This document shows, piece after piece, positions 33,101-44,945 of a stretch of 64,000 nt of DNA. Position 1 is the stretch's first letter; each line of letters begins with the position of its first letter. The notes beneath the pieces were generated by a model, which was not told the DNA's origin, made no database searches, and saw nothing but the letters and a program-made list of their open reading frames with translations. The DNA comes from Chrysomallon squamiferum (taxonomy: Eukaryota > Mollusca > Gastropoda > Neomphalida > Peltospiridae): positions 16,685,627 through 16,749,626 of the forward strand of contig CM022674.1 of the NCBI GenBank assembly GCA_012295275.1. The letters run 5' to 3'. A program made the translations under genes and the position numbers.

Positions 33101-33515
33101 CTCAACCCTCGTCTCAGCCTCGCTCTCAACCCTCGTCTCAACCTCGTCTCAGCCCTCGTCTCAACCCTCGTCTCACCCTCGTCTCAGCCCCTCGTCTCAA
33201 CCCTCGTCTCAGCCCTCGTCTCAGCCCTCGTCTCAACCCTCGTCTCAACCCTCGTCTCAGCCTCGTCTCGTCTCAGCCCTCGTCTCAGCCCTCGTCTCAG
33301 CCCTCGTCTCAGCCTCTCGTCTCAGCCCCTCGTCCTCGTCTCCTCGTCTAGCCCTCGTCTCAGCCCCCTCGTCTCAACCCTCGTCTCAGCCCTCGTCTCA
33401 GCCCTCGTCTCAACTCTCGTCTCAACCCTCGTCTCAACCTCGTCTCAACCCTCGCCTCAGCCCTCGTCTCAACTCTCGTCTCAACCCTCTTCGCAACTAT
33501 CGTCTCAACCGAGGA
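30112..33515. repeat. GC-rich 12-bp minisatellite (CCCTCGTCTCAA/G)
   Basis: About 3.4 kb of CCCTCGTCTCAA and CCCTCGTCTCAG units mixed with 11-base versions lacking one C and some longer variants. The unit has no stop in any plus-strand frame, so a 1176-codon frame runs through (30078-33608). Because 11-mers keep changing the frame, the translation just cycles among SSQP, LVS(A/T) and PRLN, which marks it as an artefact. The CpG-bearing repeat contrasts sharply with the AT-rich surroundings. Confidence 0.95.
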
Positions 33516-33609
33516 ATCAAAGACAAAAACAAAGACACGCGTGTTGACAAATCTCAAAGCTGTCTTAGTTTATCAGTCAAAACTAGCTGTATCCTAGCCG
33601 GTAATTAAC

Positions 33610-34320
33610 GTAACTACGAAATTTAAAAAAAAAAAAAATAAAACAAATAACAAATGCCTTCAAAGGTTCGACATGGCATTTTTTCCAGTAAAAGGGCATT
33701 AATGATGGTCAAACAGAACTTTAATTATGTGCATATATCGAAATTTAAATACAGTTTATTTACTGGTTTACAATCATTAATACATATTTTATTTACTATC
33801 TGTCGTTGTTTATCTTTTGTTTATCTCATAACACTACATAGTCTTTGGCTTTCTCTCGGTCTCTTTGCTTTTTCTGTAGACACTTTTGTTCTCTAAATAT
33901 ACTTTCCCGAAGACAACTGGCAATGTCGACTAACAATGGACAGCCTTTCTCTCAGATACATGAAAAGGAAAACTTAGGCTAAATAAAAGTCATTATAAGA
34001 GACTGATGCTCATGCACTGATTGTGTTCCATCACTTTCTAAACGTCAAGAATTTTATTACATTCACACGAATTATCTCTTCTCAGCACGACACTAAAAAA
34101 TACTCTGTCTGTATAACAAGGCAAATCTCACATTGATTATACTAGTAAAGCGAATACTATCCTCCATTGTCAGTAAAACTAGAACCACAGTTGGTAGAAA
34201 CAACCTTAATCACGGACTTTTTCCTGAATTTATTATTGATCTATCTTAATAACCTGTTTTTAAACGTTTATAATCTAATATAATCTTCATTGTTTAATGT
34301 GGATTAGTATTAAACAATAT
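33610..34320. other. Unique sequence between satellites
   Basis: About 700 bases of AT-rich sequence. No gene, repeat or transposon signal is recognised. Confidence 0.5.
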
Positions 34321-34324
34321 TAAA

Positions 34325-35690
34325 TACATCATGAATATGGTTTACTATTTCCAGCACTACTATTACCATTTCCAGTACTATTATTATTAGTAGCCCTACT
34401 ACTTCCAGTAATACTACTATTATTACTTCCAATACTTTTTCCAGCACCAATACTAATATTACAGTTATACTATCCCTTCTATATGCAATATTACAATTAT
34501 TACTAGCTCTACTATTTCCACAACTATTATTACTATTATTACCAGCCCTACCATTTCCAATACTACTATTATTACTAGCCCTACTATTTCCAATACTACT
34601 ATTATTACTAGTCCTACTATTTCCAGTACTACTATTATTATTAGCCATAATATTTCGAGTACTACTACTATTATTACTAGCCCTACAATTTGCACAACTA
34701 TTATTACTAACCCTACTGTTTCCATTACTACAATTATTACTAGTTCTACTATTTCCAATACTACTATTATTACTAGCCCTACTATTTCCAATACTACTAT
34801 TAGTATTAGCCATACCATTTCCAGTACAACTATTATTAGTAACCCTACTATCCAGTACTACTATTATTACTAGCCCTACTATTTCCAGTACTACTATTAT
34901 TATTAGCCATAATATTTCGAGTACTACTACTATTATTACTAGCCCTACAATTTCCACAACTATTATTACTAACCCTACTGTTTCCATTACTACAATTATT
35001 ACTAGTTCTACTATTTCCAGTACAACTACTATTATTACTTCCACTACTTTTTCCAGCACTAATATTACAGTTATTACTAACCCTACTATATCCATTACTA
35101 CAATTATTACTAGCTCTACTATTTCCACAACTATTATTACTATTATTACCAGCCCCACTATTTCCAATACTACTACTATTACTAGCCCTACTATTTCCAC
35201 ACGTATTATTAGTATTATTACTAGTTTTAGTATTTCCATTACTACTATTATTACTAGCTCTATTATTTCCACAACTATTATTACTAACCCTACTATTTCC
35301 AGTACTACTACTATTATTACTAGCCCTACAATTTCAAATACTACTATCACTGTTATTACTAGCCCTACTGTTTCCAGTACTACTACTATTATTATTATTA
35401 CTAGCCCTACTATTTCCAGTACTACTATTATTACTAGCTCTACCATTTCCAGTACTACTATTATTACTAGCTGTACCATTTCCAATACTACTATTATTAT
35501 TATTATTACTAGCACTACAATTTCCAGTTCCACTGTTTTTAGCTTACTATATCCAAAGAAGTACTACTATTAATATTCCTACTATTTCCAGCACTACTAT
35601 TATTACTAGCCCTACTATTTCCAGTACTACTATTATTACTAACCGTACTCTTTCTAGTACTACTATTATTACATTTATCTAACTTATCTT
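34325..35690 (-). repeat. 33-bp satellite array, left (inverted)
   Basis: Roughly 40 units of ACTATTTCCAGTACTACTAT followed by TATTACTAGCCCT, with triplet-length indels. It is the reverse complement of the array at 36305-38440. Units are a multiple of three long, so long minus-strand frames reading GLVIIVVLEIV occur; they are not genes. Confidence 0.95.
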
Positions 35691-35694
35691 GATG

Positions 35695-35950
35695 TTCCAC
35701 TAATTTACCTTAATTACCTGATGACTGACATCACCTGGAATGAGAAAGGAAAGTTAAATTATCCGAGCGGAGCAAGGATTTGAACTCCAAGCAGCGAGCG
35801 TAGGTAGTGTGAACCCTAACCACGACACCATCCGATCTCGGACGACCGCCATCCGAAAAGAACTTCTAGTCAATCCTGCGATCGATGTTGTGCAATCGAT
35901 TTGGAGTTACCTCCCAACATGGCGATTATCTGTAGAAGCCGCCATTTTCG
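35695..35950 (-). mobile_element. tRNA-derived SINE, left copy
   Basis: On the minus strand an A-box-like GGTGTCGTGGTTAGGG is followed by a B-box-like GGAGTTCAAATCC at the spacing of a tRNA, then by a conserved body with CTCGGATAATTTA and TCTCATTCCAGGTGATGTC. The 3' end runs straight into the 33-bp satellite. The outer part, TGGCGGCTTCTACAGATAAT, recurs in the right copy. Confidence 0.65.
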
Positions 35951-36149
35951 GAATTTCCATAATATCCTGCAATACTATAAGAATTATATAACTTCCGGGA
36001 ATAATGACATCATGTTTATTTTTAGAAACTATGTAATGCAATTATTTTATTTTTATATAAATGTTTATTTGATTAAATATTTTATTGTATATGCTAAATA
36101 TTAACGAATGTGTGGATTTGTATTTAAAATAGTCAGATAAAATAAAATG
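35951..36149. other. Spacer between inverted SINE copies
   Basis: About 200 bases of AT-rich single-copy-looking sequence forming the centre of the inverted structure. No feature seen. Confidence 0.5.
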
Positions 36150-36304
36150 AAAATGACGGCTTCTGCAGATAATCGCTGCTTCGAGGTCGAATCCTCGCAA
36201 GCTCGGATAATTTACATTTGATTTCTCATTCCAGGTGATGTCGATAATTAAAGTAAGTTCAGGTGGATATCAAGGTAAGTTAGGTAAACGTCAAGAGTAG
36301 AAGA
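36150..36304 (+). mobile_element. tRNA-derived SINE, right copy (internally deleted)
   Basis: Contains the same GGCTTCTGCAGATAATCGC start, a strong B-box (GAGGTCGAATCC), CTCGGATAATTTA and TCTCATTCCAGGTGATGTC. The A-box part found in the left copy is missing. It leads directly into the plus-strand 33-bp array, as in the left copy, which suggests that the array is the expanded 3' tail of the element. Confidence 0.6.
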
Positions 36305-38445
36305 GTTAGTAATAATAGTAGTACTGGAAATAGTAGGGCTAGTAATAAGAGCAGTGGAAATGGTAGAGCTATTAATAATAAAAGTACTAGTACTAGTATT
36401 AGTAGTAGTGGTAATGGAAATAATAGGGCTACTAATAATTTTAATACTAGTACTGGGAAATTTATCGGAAGTAATAATAGTACTACTAAAAATAGTAAGA
36501 GTAGTGCTGGAAATAGAAGGTTAGTAATACTAGTAGTATTGGAAACAGTAGGGTTAGTAATAACAGTAGTAGTAATGAAAATAGTAGGGCAAGTAATAAT
36601 AGTAATAATAGTTGTGGAAACAGTAGGGCAAGTAATAATAGTAATAATAATAGTAGTATTGGAAATAGTGGGGCTAGTAATAATAGTAGTAGTACTGGAA
36701 ATAGTAGGGCAAGTAATAATAGTAATAATAGTTGTGGAAACAGTAGGGCTTGTAATAATTGAGTAGTAATAATAGTAGTATTGGAAATAGTGGGGCTAGT
36801 AATAATAGTAGTAGTAATGGAAAGAGTAGGGCTAGTAATAATAGTTGTGGAAATAGGAGAGCTAGTAATAATAGTAGTAATGGAAATAGTAGGGCTAGTA
36901 ATAATAGGAATAATAGTTGTGTAAATAGTAGGGCTAGTAATAATAGCTGTGTAAATAGTAGTGCTAGTAATAACATTATTAGTATTGGAAATAGTAGGGC
37001 TAATAGTAATAATAGTTGTGGAAATAGTAGGGCTAGTAATAATAGTAATAATAGTTGTGGAAACAGTAGGGCTAGTAATAATTGAGTAGTAATAATAGTT
37101 GTGGAAATAGTAGGGCTAGTAATAGTAGTAGTAATGGAAATAGTAGGGCTAGTAATAATTGCAATATTAGGGCTGGAAAATGTATTGGAAGTAATAATAG
37201 TAATACTGAAAATACTAAGAGTAGTGCTGAAAATAGGACGGCTAGTAATAATAGTAGTATAGGAAATAGTAGCGCTAGTAATAATAGTAGTATTGGAAAT
37301 AGTGGGGCTAGTAATAATAGTAATAGTAATGGAAAGAGTAGGGCTAGTAATAATGGAAATAGTAGGGCTAGTAATAAATAGTTATTGGAAATAGTAGGGC
37401 TAGTAATAATAGTTCTGGTAAGTGGAGTAAAGTAGGGTAGGGTAATAGTAATAATAGTTAGTGGAAATAGTAGGGCTAGTAATAATAGTAGTATTGGAAA
37501 TAGTAGGGCTAGTAATAATAGTAGTATTGGAAATAGTGGGGCTAGTAATAATAGTAGTATTGGAAATAGTAGGGCTAGTAATAATAGTTGTGGAAATAGT
37601 AGGGCTAGTAATAGTAGTAGTATTGGAAATAGTAGGGCTACTAATAATTGTAATAATAGTTGTCGAAATAATAGGGCTAGTAATAATAGTAGTATTGGAA
37701 ACAGAAGGGCTAGTAATAATAGTAGTATAGGAAATAGTAGGGCTAGTAATAATAGTAGTATTGGAAATAGTAGGGCTAGTAATAATAGTTCTGGTAATAG
37801 TAGGTCTAGTAATAATTGTAGTACTGGAAATACTAGGGCTAATAGTAATACTAGTTGTGGAAATAGTAGGGCCAGTAATAATAGTAGTATTGGAAATAGT
37901 AGGGCTAGTAATAATAGTTGTATTGGAAATGGTAGGGCTAGTAATAATAGTAGTATTGGAAATAGTAGGGCTAGTAATAATAGTTGTGGAAATAGTAGTG
38001 CTAGTAATAGTAGTAGTAATGGATATAGTAGGGCTAGTAATAATAGTAATAATAGTTGTCGAAATAGTAGGGCTAGTAATAATAGTAGTATTGGAAACAG
38101 AAGGGCTAGTAATAATAGTAATAATAGTTGTGGAAATAGTGGGGCTAGTAATAATAGTAGTATTGGAAATAGCAGGGCTAGTAATAATAGTAATAATAGC
38201 AGTGGAAATGGTAGACCCTGCTAATAAAAGTACTAGTAGTAGTGGTAATGGAAATAGCAGGGCTACTAATAATTGTAATACTAGTACTGGGAAATGTATT
38301 GGAAGTAATAATAGTAGTACTGAAAATAGTAAGAGTAGTGCTGGAAATATAAGGGTTTGTAATAATAGTAGTAGTAATGGAAATAGTAGGACTTGTAATA
38401 ATTGTAGTAGTAATTGAAATGGTAGGGCTAGTAATAATAGTATAA
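36305..38445 (+). repeat. 33-bp satellite array, right
   Basis: Roughly 60 units of AGGGCTAGTAATAATAGTAG followed by TATTGGAAATAGT, with deletions and insertions of whole triplets and some AATAATAGTTGTGG variants. Reverse complement of the left array. Open frames (GLVIIVV.., SRASNNSS..) are periodicity artefacts. Confidence 0.95.
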
Positions 38446-38819
38446 AACTATGTGTGTGTGGTTGTAGGCATGATGCCACTTCGCACGTAAATATGTATGT
38501 ATCTGTGCAAGTACGTACGTATGTATGTATGTGTGAAGATATTTAAGTAGGTAGGTAGGTTATTAATGTAAGTATAATAGTCTATATGGACGGGTACATA
38601 GATATATTTAAATACAGCGTAGGAAGAATCAGTTTCTAAAATCTTCAGTACAACCACAGTAACAGAAATGATCATTATTAAATAATGTATAGCCATCTCT
38701 TTGACAGAATAGTAACAATAATTAATGGTTTACGTTTTTCATATTTACATCTTTCTTATTATTTTTCTTATTAATTTCATCGTCATTATCGTCGCATCAT
38801 CATCATCTTGTTGTCTAAC

Positions 38820-39960
38820 GTTTTTCACTGATCAAGTTGAATTACTGGGAAAAAGTCAGTCTGGCTTTCGATAAGATTACTCTACAACTGATAACGTTTT
38901 TATAGTACAAACTTTATTTGAATTAGTAAAGAGAACGAAGAAAAGTATATACTATTCTTTTATCGATTTTCAAAAGGTGTTTGAATCTGTAGGGCCTATT
39001 CATTTATGGCAAAAGATATCGCGATACTAATGGGAAATGTTTCAGAATAATATCTAAAATATACGACGGTATAAAATCAAGAATTGTACATGACAGCAGT
39101 ATATCAGAATATTTTTTAGGCAATATTGGAATAAGGCAAGGAGAGAACTTTCACATTTTTTATTTCCATTATATTTAAACAGGTAAAAATATGTACTGTG
39201 TTTTTATAGATGTTTTAGAAACCTTTCATTGTGTATAACCTTTTGTTTCATGACAGTAGCTATTAAGTTACGATATTAATAGGAAATGTTTCAGAAAGAC
39301 AATTAATATGTACGACGGTATAAAATCAAGAACTGTACATAACAGCAATACTGGAATAAGGCAAGGAGAAATAATTAAATAATTTTAGCACAATGTTTAG
39401 CAACAGAAGACTTACAACATCAACTACAATGTTTTGAAGTATATCCTAAAACATGGAAATTAAGAGATTCTACTCCAAACTGAAAAATTAAGATTTTTTC
39501 CAGAGGCAATTTAAAAACAAATACCTATAGATTTACATATAATAATATGGAAATATAAACTGATACTGATGTTAAATACCTCGACCTTGTTTTAAGTAAA
39601 TCTGGATCCTTCATAAATATTAAGAAAGATTTATTCAACTTAGCTTCAAAGTAAAAGTTTGCTATATTAAAAACAAAATTTACAATTTAATATATCAATG
39701 AACTGTCAGATATGCTTGCCTAGATTTATAAAACCAATAATATTCTATGGCTGTGAAATCTGGGGTTTTAGTAATTACAATATTATTGAAAGATTTCATC
39801 TAACATTTTGCAAATATATATTATGTGTTAAGAAGTGAACAAAAAGCATTGTGGTTTATAGTGAATTAGGGAGGTGATTACATTTTGGGCAAACGTTGTT
39901 AACCGTAAAGCGTACAAATTGCCTAGTGTACTGTACATGTTGTTACATATTACAACAGTA
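38820..39960 (+). mobile_element. Degenerate LINE reverse transcriptase, copy 1
   Basis: Frames broken by stops and shifts carry non-LTR reverse transcriptase signatures in order: KSQSGFR (38855), TTDNVFIVQTLFELVKR, YYSFIDFQKVFESV, then GNIGIRQGE near 39130 (like the GVRQGD motif). Further on come KYLDLVLSKSGSF (39570) and ERFHLTFCKYILCVKK with VVYSELGR (39790-39870). A second IRQGE fragment near 39355 points to an internal rearrangement. The clade cannot be assigned by eye. Confidence 0.75.
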
Positions 39961-39999
39961 TAAATGCCAAATCAAGTCCTCGGTTTTTTTCCATAAAAG

Positions 40000-41240
40000 G
40001 TATACTAAACAAACATATACAAACATGTGTAATATTTATTCATGTGTCCCAGTGAATGGTTTCTAGTTAAAACATTCTGTTGAAAGATATACGTGTAATC
40101 AGTTCTGACAAAAATGGAATAGAGATAAATAGTTAACAAAGAAATCAAATATATTTTAACAAATTATTAAAAGGATAATGAAGTAATAGTTTGTAATGAT
40201 TTTATTCTCAAGTTTCAATCATGCCTCTAGTAGGCACACTATCACAGTAAATTTAGAAGTTAATTTCACTGATAATTAATTACAAACATTCATCTGAAAA
40301 TTAATAATCATTAAACATAATTATTATTAATAAGACCATTTGAAATAACTATTTCAAATGTTCTTATTAATAATTGTAATGTTTAATAGTAACAAATTAC
40401 ATTTAATTTAATATGCACGTATACAGAATAATTTTTCAGCTATAATTATTATCAACACCGAAATGTAAAACGAAAATTATAACAAATTAGGAATAAGGTG
40501 AACTCTTTCAGTGACTGATAAATCAGTCATATTTTAGGTCTAACCTGAAACTGTTGTGACATTTGATGCAACACACTGACTGAATTTCATCTAATTTTAT
40601 CACAGTTCAGTTATTTCCCATTCAGCGACAATATTTACCACAATAATGAAAGCGATAAGCACGTCATCCATATGCAACACTTATAACTAATATGCAAATA
40701 CAGTTTTTAGCAATATGCAAATGTTATATAATACGAACAAGCATATGTATCCTTATTAGTATAATAATATATCATAAATTCTAATGCAAAAATAAAAGAA
40801 ATACTTATTATAAATATGCAAATTAAAGTAATCATAATAATAATATATTACATATGGAGAAATGCAAAATATTTATTATCATATTTTTTTCTGGATATTC
40901 AAGTGATCAAATGCTATACTTATTATTAAAATATATTATGTAAAATATTTATTATATTATATTTTTTCCTGAATATTCAAGTAAAAAATATAAGAAATTA
41001 TGAATGATCAAATGTTTATAATAAAAATAAATAAATAAATGAATAAACGAAACACAAATAATCAAATAAACATATCAACGAATAAACAATAAAGACAATT
41101 AAAGAACATACAAATAAATAAACAGTCAAACAGACAATAAAAGAAAAAAAATAAATAAATAAATTAATTAATAAAAAAAAATTCTATTAAAGAGATAATA
41201 AGAAATATTTATTAAATCTGGAATCAACAATGGGAAAACT
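40000..41240. other. AT-rich flank with a conserved block
   Basis: No gene. The block around 40490-40660 (GATAAATCAGTCATATTTTAGG, TATCACAGTTCAGTTATTTCCCATTCA) recurs at 50560-50720 and 57980-58130, one per duplication unit. ATGCAAAT-type repeats and a TAAA microsatellite (41025-41170) follow. Confidence 0.55.
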
Positions 41241-41479
41241 TTCAGGTATTTTTCCTTCACAAAACATATTTTTATATCAGCAGCGAGGTATCTTTTACAA
41301 ACTGTTTTATACAGTGTACAACAACATACTATAGTTTTTGTATATAAAGTCACACAAACAAATACGAATGTAATAAAACAAAGTTTCTGTTCAAACCAAT
41401 AAAGTAGGTTACATATATATAACCTGAGAAATAGTCATTAATAATACAATTTAATTACTTTATAGATGAAAGTGGAATA

Positions 41480-41537
41480 TTCTATCATATCAAAAAAAAA
41501 AAAAAAAATAAAAAAAAAAAAAAAAAAAAAAAAAAAA
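41480..41537. repeat. Poly-A tract
   Basis: About 55 bases of near-pure A. It may be a retroposed 3' end, but no matching body is identified. Confidence 0.85.
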
Positions 41538-41829
41538 TGTAGGAAATAAATAATTCACGTGGTTTCATATTTTAGCTTAATGCTCTGTATACATCATTAG
41601 AAAAATGTTATGGACGTGTACTGGTGTGTTTGAGCATATGAACATGGGGTGGGTAGATCGATGATACATTGGTGGATAGACAGACAGAAGGATTACTGAA
41701 ATCCTGGAAAATTAAGAAATGTTTATTTTTCAAGTGATTTATTTTTCTATAAAATCCTTTTGCTGGCTAAAGAAACACGATGCAAAGATAACTACAACAG
41801 AAAAGGAAAACAAAACAAAGAGACACATA

Positions 41830-43200
41830 ACCACTACATTATTAATTACATTAATCATATTCACCGTAGCATCAAATACTTCAGCTCTCAGTAGAAAACA
41901 GAAGTTTACGTCATACGGTTAATTTGTTTCGGGGTTTTACTTAGTTTGATAGCCTGCAACAGCAAAATGTTAAGTTGTAGATTTATCATTAGCTAGAAGC
42001 CGATACAGCAACAAGATTGTGTAATCAGTACGAGATTGGTTGATTGAATTTAACACGTGTGGTTTACGAGGAACAGTTCTTTAAGAAAATATTTTCAAAC
42101 CTCCTGAAACTCTTACAAAATATCTATCAGCTATTGTTTGATGTTAATTGTTGATTCTCTTTGAACAGAAACAGATTTGGTGAAAATTCTTAGAAAATTT
42201 AGTAGAAATAAATAATAGCTTATTTGGCTCTGTGAAATAACAATTAAAATCTCTGTATGCAATTATACTGATTTTGTTCTGAACAGAAGATAGCACTGAA
42301 ATCATTGATAAAATGCAGATACTGAGAAAGATGCACGGGATACTTTTCTGCCTTTTAGCATGTCTGATAATTGTTGTTTTTACTGACAATTCTGTGTTTA
42401 GTACTCGTAAGACTTTCCGAAACTTACCAAAGTAGAAAAGTAAAACAACGGCAGAAAATCCATCAAACTAATTGAATGTGTCCGATAAACTCCACTGTAT
42501 CACAGAATGTTCCACCTACGTCGGTTGTAAAGGTTTCGTATATAACAACGGCTACGACATGTGCTCTCTGTACTGTAAAACACTGACATCTCTTTCGTTT
42601 GTTAGCGAGGCAGAAACAGAATCACATGTTATAATATATCCGTATTCGTTTGTGTTTTTCTGTCTTTAGATTCTTGATTTATATACGTATTCCTTTGTTT
42701 ATTTACTATTACTATGTATATTTATTGCAAGCAGGCTTTGTTTTATATATATATTTTATTCCTTTAATACCACATTGGCGATAACGATTTTACATACATT
42801 ATCTACTACAAGTTTCACTATTGATTATGTTATTAGGTGACTTTTCGAATTCCGACTACTACAGCTGTTATTTTTATTACTTTTATCATTATTATTATTA
42901 TTATTATTATTACTAGTACTACTATAATGTTCCATCTGACAAGGTAAAGATAATGTTATTATTATAGAAAGTGTTCTCTCTATCTGTGTAGAGATAAATG
43001 TTATTATTATTACAGAAAGTGTTCCAACTAACACTGTATAGATAATTAATGCTATCATTGTTTTAGAAAGAATTCAGTCTGACTGTCTAGAAATAATTAA
43101 TGTTATTATTAGAGAAAATGTTCCCTCTGACTGTGAAAAGATAATTTATGTTGTTGTTATTCCAGAAAGTGTTCCCTCTGACTGTAGAGATGCTTATGAA
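41830..43200 (+). pseudogene. Inverted 5' relic of a PAN-FReD gene
   Basis: Upstream flank (41840-42300) plus the PAN exon (ATG at 42312) on the plus strand, opposite to the neighbouring genes. It reads MQILRKMHGILFCLLACLII, then two in-frame stops (near 42433 and 42471), then CITECSTYVGCKGFVYNN and CSLYCKTL. The splice donor that is GTATGA or GTAAGT in intact copies is TTATAA here (42640). A damaged exon 2 start (AGAAAGTGTTCCCTCTGACTG) lies at 43165, preceded by tandem copies of the same boundary. FReD exons 3-5 are absent. Confidence 0.8.
42900..43190 (+). repeat. Tandem repeats of the FReD exon 2 splice-acceptor region
   Basis: About six diverged units of roughly 45-60 bp, each with TTATTATTA..AG, GAAAGTGTTCCCTCTGACTG and AGATAATTAATG. 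Each unit copies the end of the intron and the start of exon 2. Related units precede exon 2 of the gene at 58865-62062. Confidence 0.75.
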
Positions 43201-43204
43201 TGGA

Positions 43205-43348
43205 GCAATACGTAGTAGGAGTTAAAAAGGGAAGTTTTTGATCAGACCACGTAAATAATAATAACAATAATACAAGTGTTTAGTGTCTGGTTAAGTTTTT
43301 GATTTGATTTGATTTCATTTGATTTTAGTATTTGTTTTTTTTTATTTA

Positions 43349-43409
<61 letters not shown>

Positions 43410-44030
43410 GTTCATTTATTTACTTTTTATTTATTTTTTTATTCATTTATGTATAATAGCAATGCGCAGTCAGAAGAAAACTAAGCACAGTAGAACTTAT
43501 CGAACTGCATTCAAATAAATAATGTATTTTTCTTCACCTGTTTTGTTATTTTTCAAATTGACTAAAATTACACTGATCAATCTATATATGACCATCCACT
43601 GAACTGAGTCACGTGGGATCAATTGAACCGACTTTCCCAGTAATGTTTTGTCTTCAAAGAGATGATGTTATTTAAAACATTTATGTGTTTTTACATAAAC
43701 TAGATATTGTGTTTACAATCAGCCTCATATACATATATATATGTGTGTGGATGTGTGTGTGCGTGGTGTGTTTATTTATTTCTTATGTTTAGTAGTAGTA
43801 GTAGTAGTGGTAGTGGTAGTAGTAGTAATATTTATATTAGTATTGTTTTGTTGATTGTTTGTTTCCTGTTGCTTTAATGAAAGTGTTTTTTAGAATTATT
43901 AATACTTTTTTATATATAATCATTCTCGTTTTATAACCAATGAACAAAAAACAACAAAAAACAAACAGATAAATAAATAAATACATGAAGCATAAACATA
44001 TTTTCCTTTTATTACAGACAGAATAGCAAA
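43205..44030. other. Intergenic, TTA and other microsatellites
   Basis: TTA run at 43349-43410, GTA run near 43793-43830 and general AT-rich sequence. No gene seen. Confidence 0.6.
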
Positions 44031-44034
44031 CAAC

Positions 44035-44310
44035 TTAAAAATCAGAATCAACACTGGTAGAAGTTTCACGAATTTTTCCTTCACAAAATACACTTTTATA
44101 TTAGCAGCTAGGAACCTATTACAAACTCTTTAATACAGTACAGCTCATACCAACAGAAACAAACACGAATGTGAAGGTGAAAAAAAGACTGGCTAAAGCC
44201 GGGATCGATTCTTATAATCTACCGATATCAGGCAAACGTTTCAAATATCAGTAATAGTTCTCATCTTGTTTTATTGTCATAAACATATCTTTATCTAGAA
44301 AACAAATTAA
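44035..44310. other. Conserved downstream block of the FReD unit
   Basis: Matches 7790-8040 in reverse complement and, more weakly, 51150-51400 and 41230-41370. Contains ATCAACACTGGTAGAAGTTTC, TTTTATATTAGCAGC and GGGATCGATTCTTATAATC. No reading frame is conserved; its role is unknown. Confidence 0.6.
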
Positions 44311-44699
44311 AATAAAACAGTTCAGCAACATTTTTGTATGTAAATTTACATTTAACAACTTTTTCCAAAGAAAACAAATATAAAATTAAATTTCACGTCT
44401 TATAAATTTACCTTTAGCAACTGTTTCAAAATTAGTAGTTGATGAATTTATATCAATTAAAAGCTAAAACACATTAATAATTCAAACATTTTCTTTCATA
44501 TTTTTCTTTCAAATGGCTTTCCTTTTTTTCATTAATTTGACAAACTGTATTTCTTTTTTTCTTTTTTTATTTGAATGGCATTATTTTGAATAATAAAACA
44601 TTCCTCACACTTGGAATTGTGTTTTATATTTTTGTTTTATTTGTCTAGTTAATAATTTGTTTTCATTAGGCTAGTACTATTGTTTCATTACAAAACATT

Positions 44700-44945
44700 T
44701 TTTCGTCAAACACGGAGACCGTCGAATTTTCAACATAGTTTCAGTGGAAAACAGAATACGACCATACTTTCATAACAGTTATAATTGAAAACTGAACATG
44801 TTCAAATTTTTATTACAGTTGTAATTGACGAAAGAAGATAACTGGATTTGAATTACACATATAAGTCAAAACAGAAGATGGTCAAATTGTCGTTACAATT
44901 TCAGATAAAAAGAGATCATGATCGAATTTAATTAAGGTTGTTGTA
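44700..44945 (-). repeat. C-terminal-codon minisatellite, diverged
   Basis: Four to five diverged units of the roughly 39-bp family (CGAATTTTCAACATAGTTTCAG.. on the plus strand), lying downstream of the truncated FReD exon. Confidence 0.65.

Noticed and set aside
30078-33608. 1176-codon open reading frame rich in Ser, Leu, Arg and Pro
   Set aside because: It is entirely the 12-bp minisatellite. The repeat unit lacks stops in all plus-strand frames, and 11-base units shift the frame repeatedly without ending it, so openness is not evidence of coding.
34310-38479. Several long frames (407, 359, 218 codons) with valine/isoleucine- or Ser/Asn-rich repeats
   Set aside because: They follow the 33-bp satellite period on both strands and have no start context, domain or non-repetitive part.
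38820-39960. An active retrotransposon
   Set aside because: Stops and frame changes interrupt every motif block, and no complete ORF or clear ends are present.
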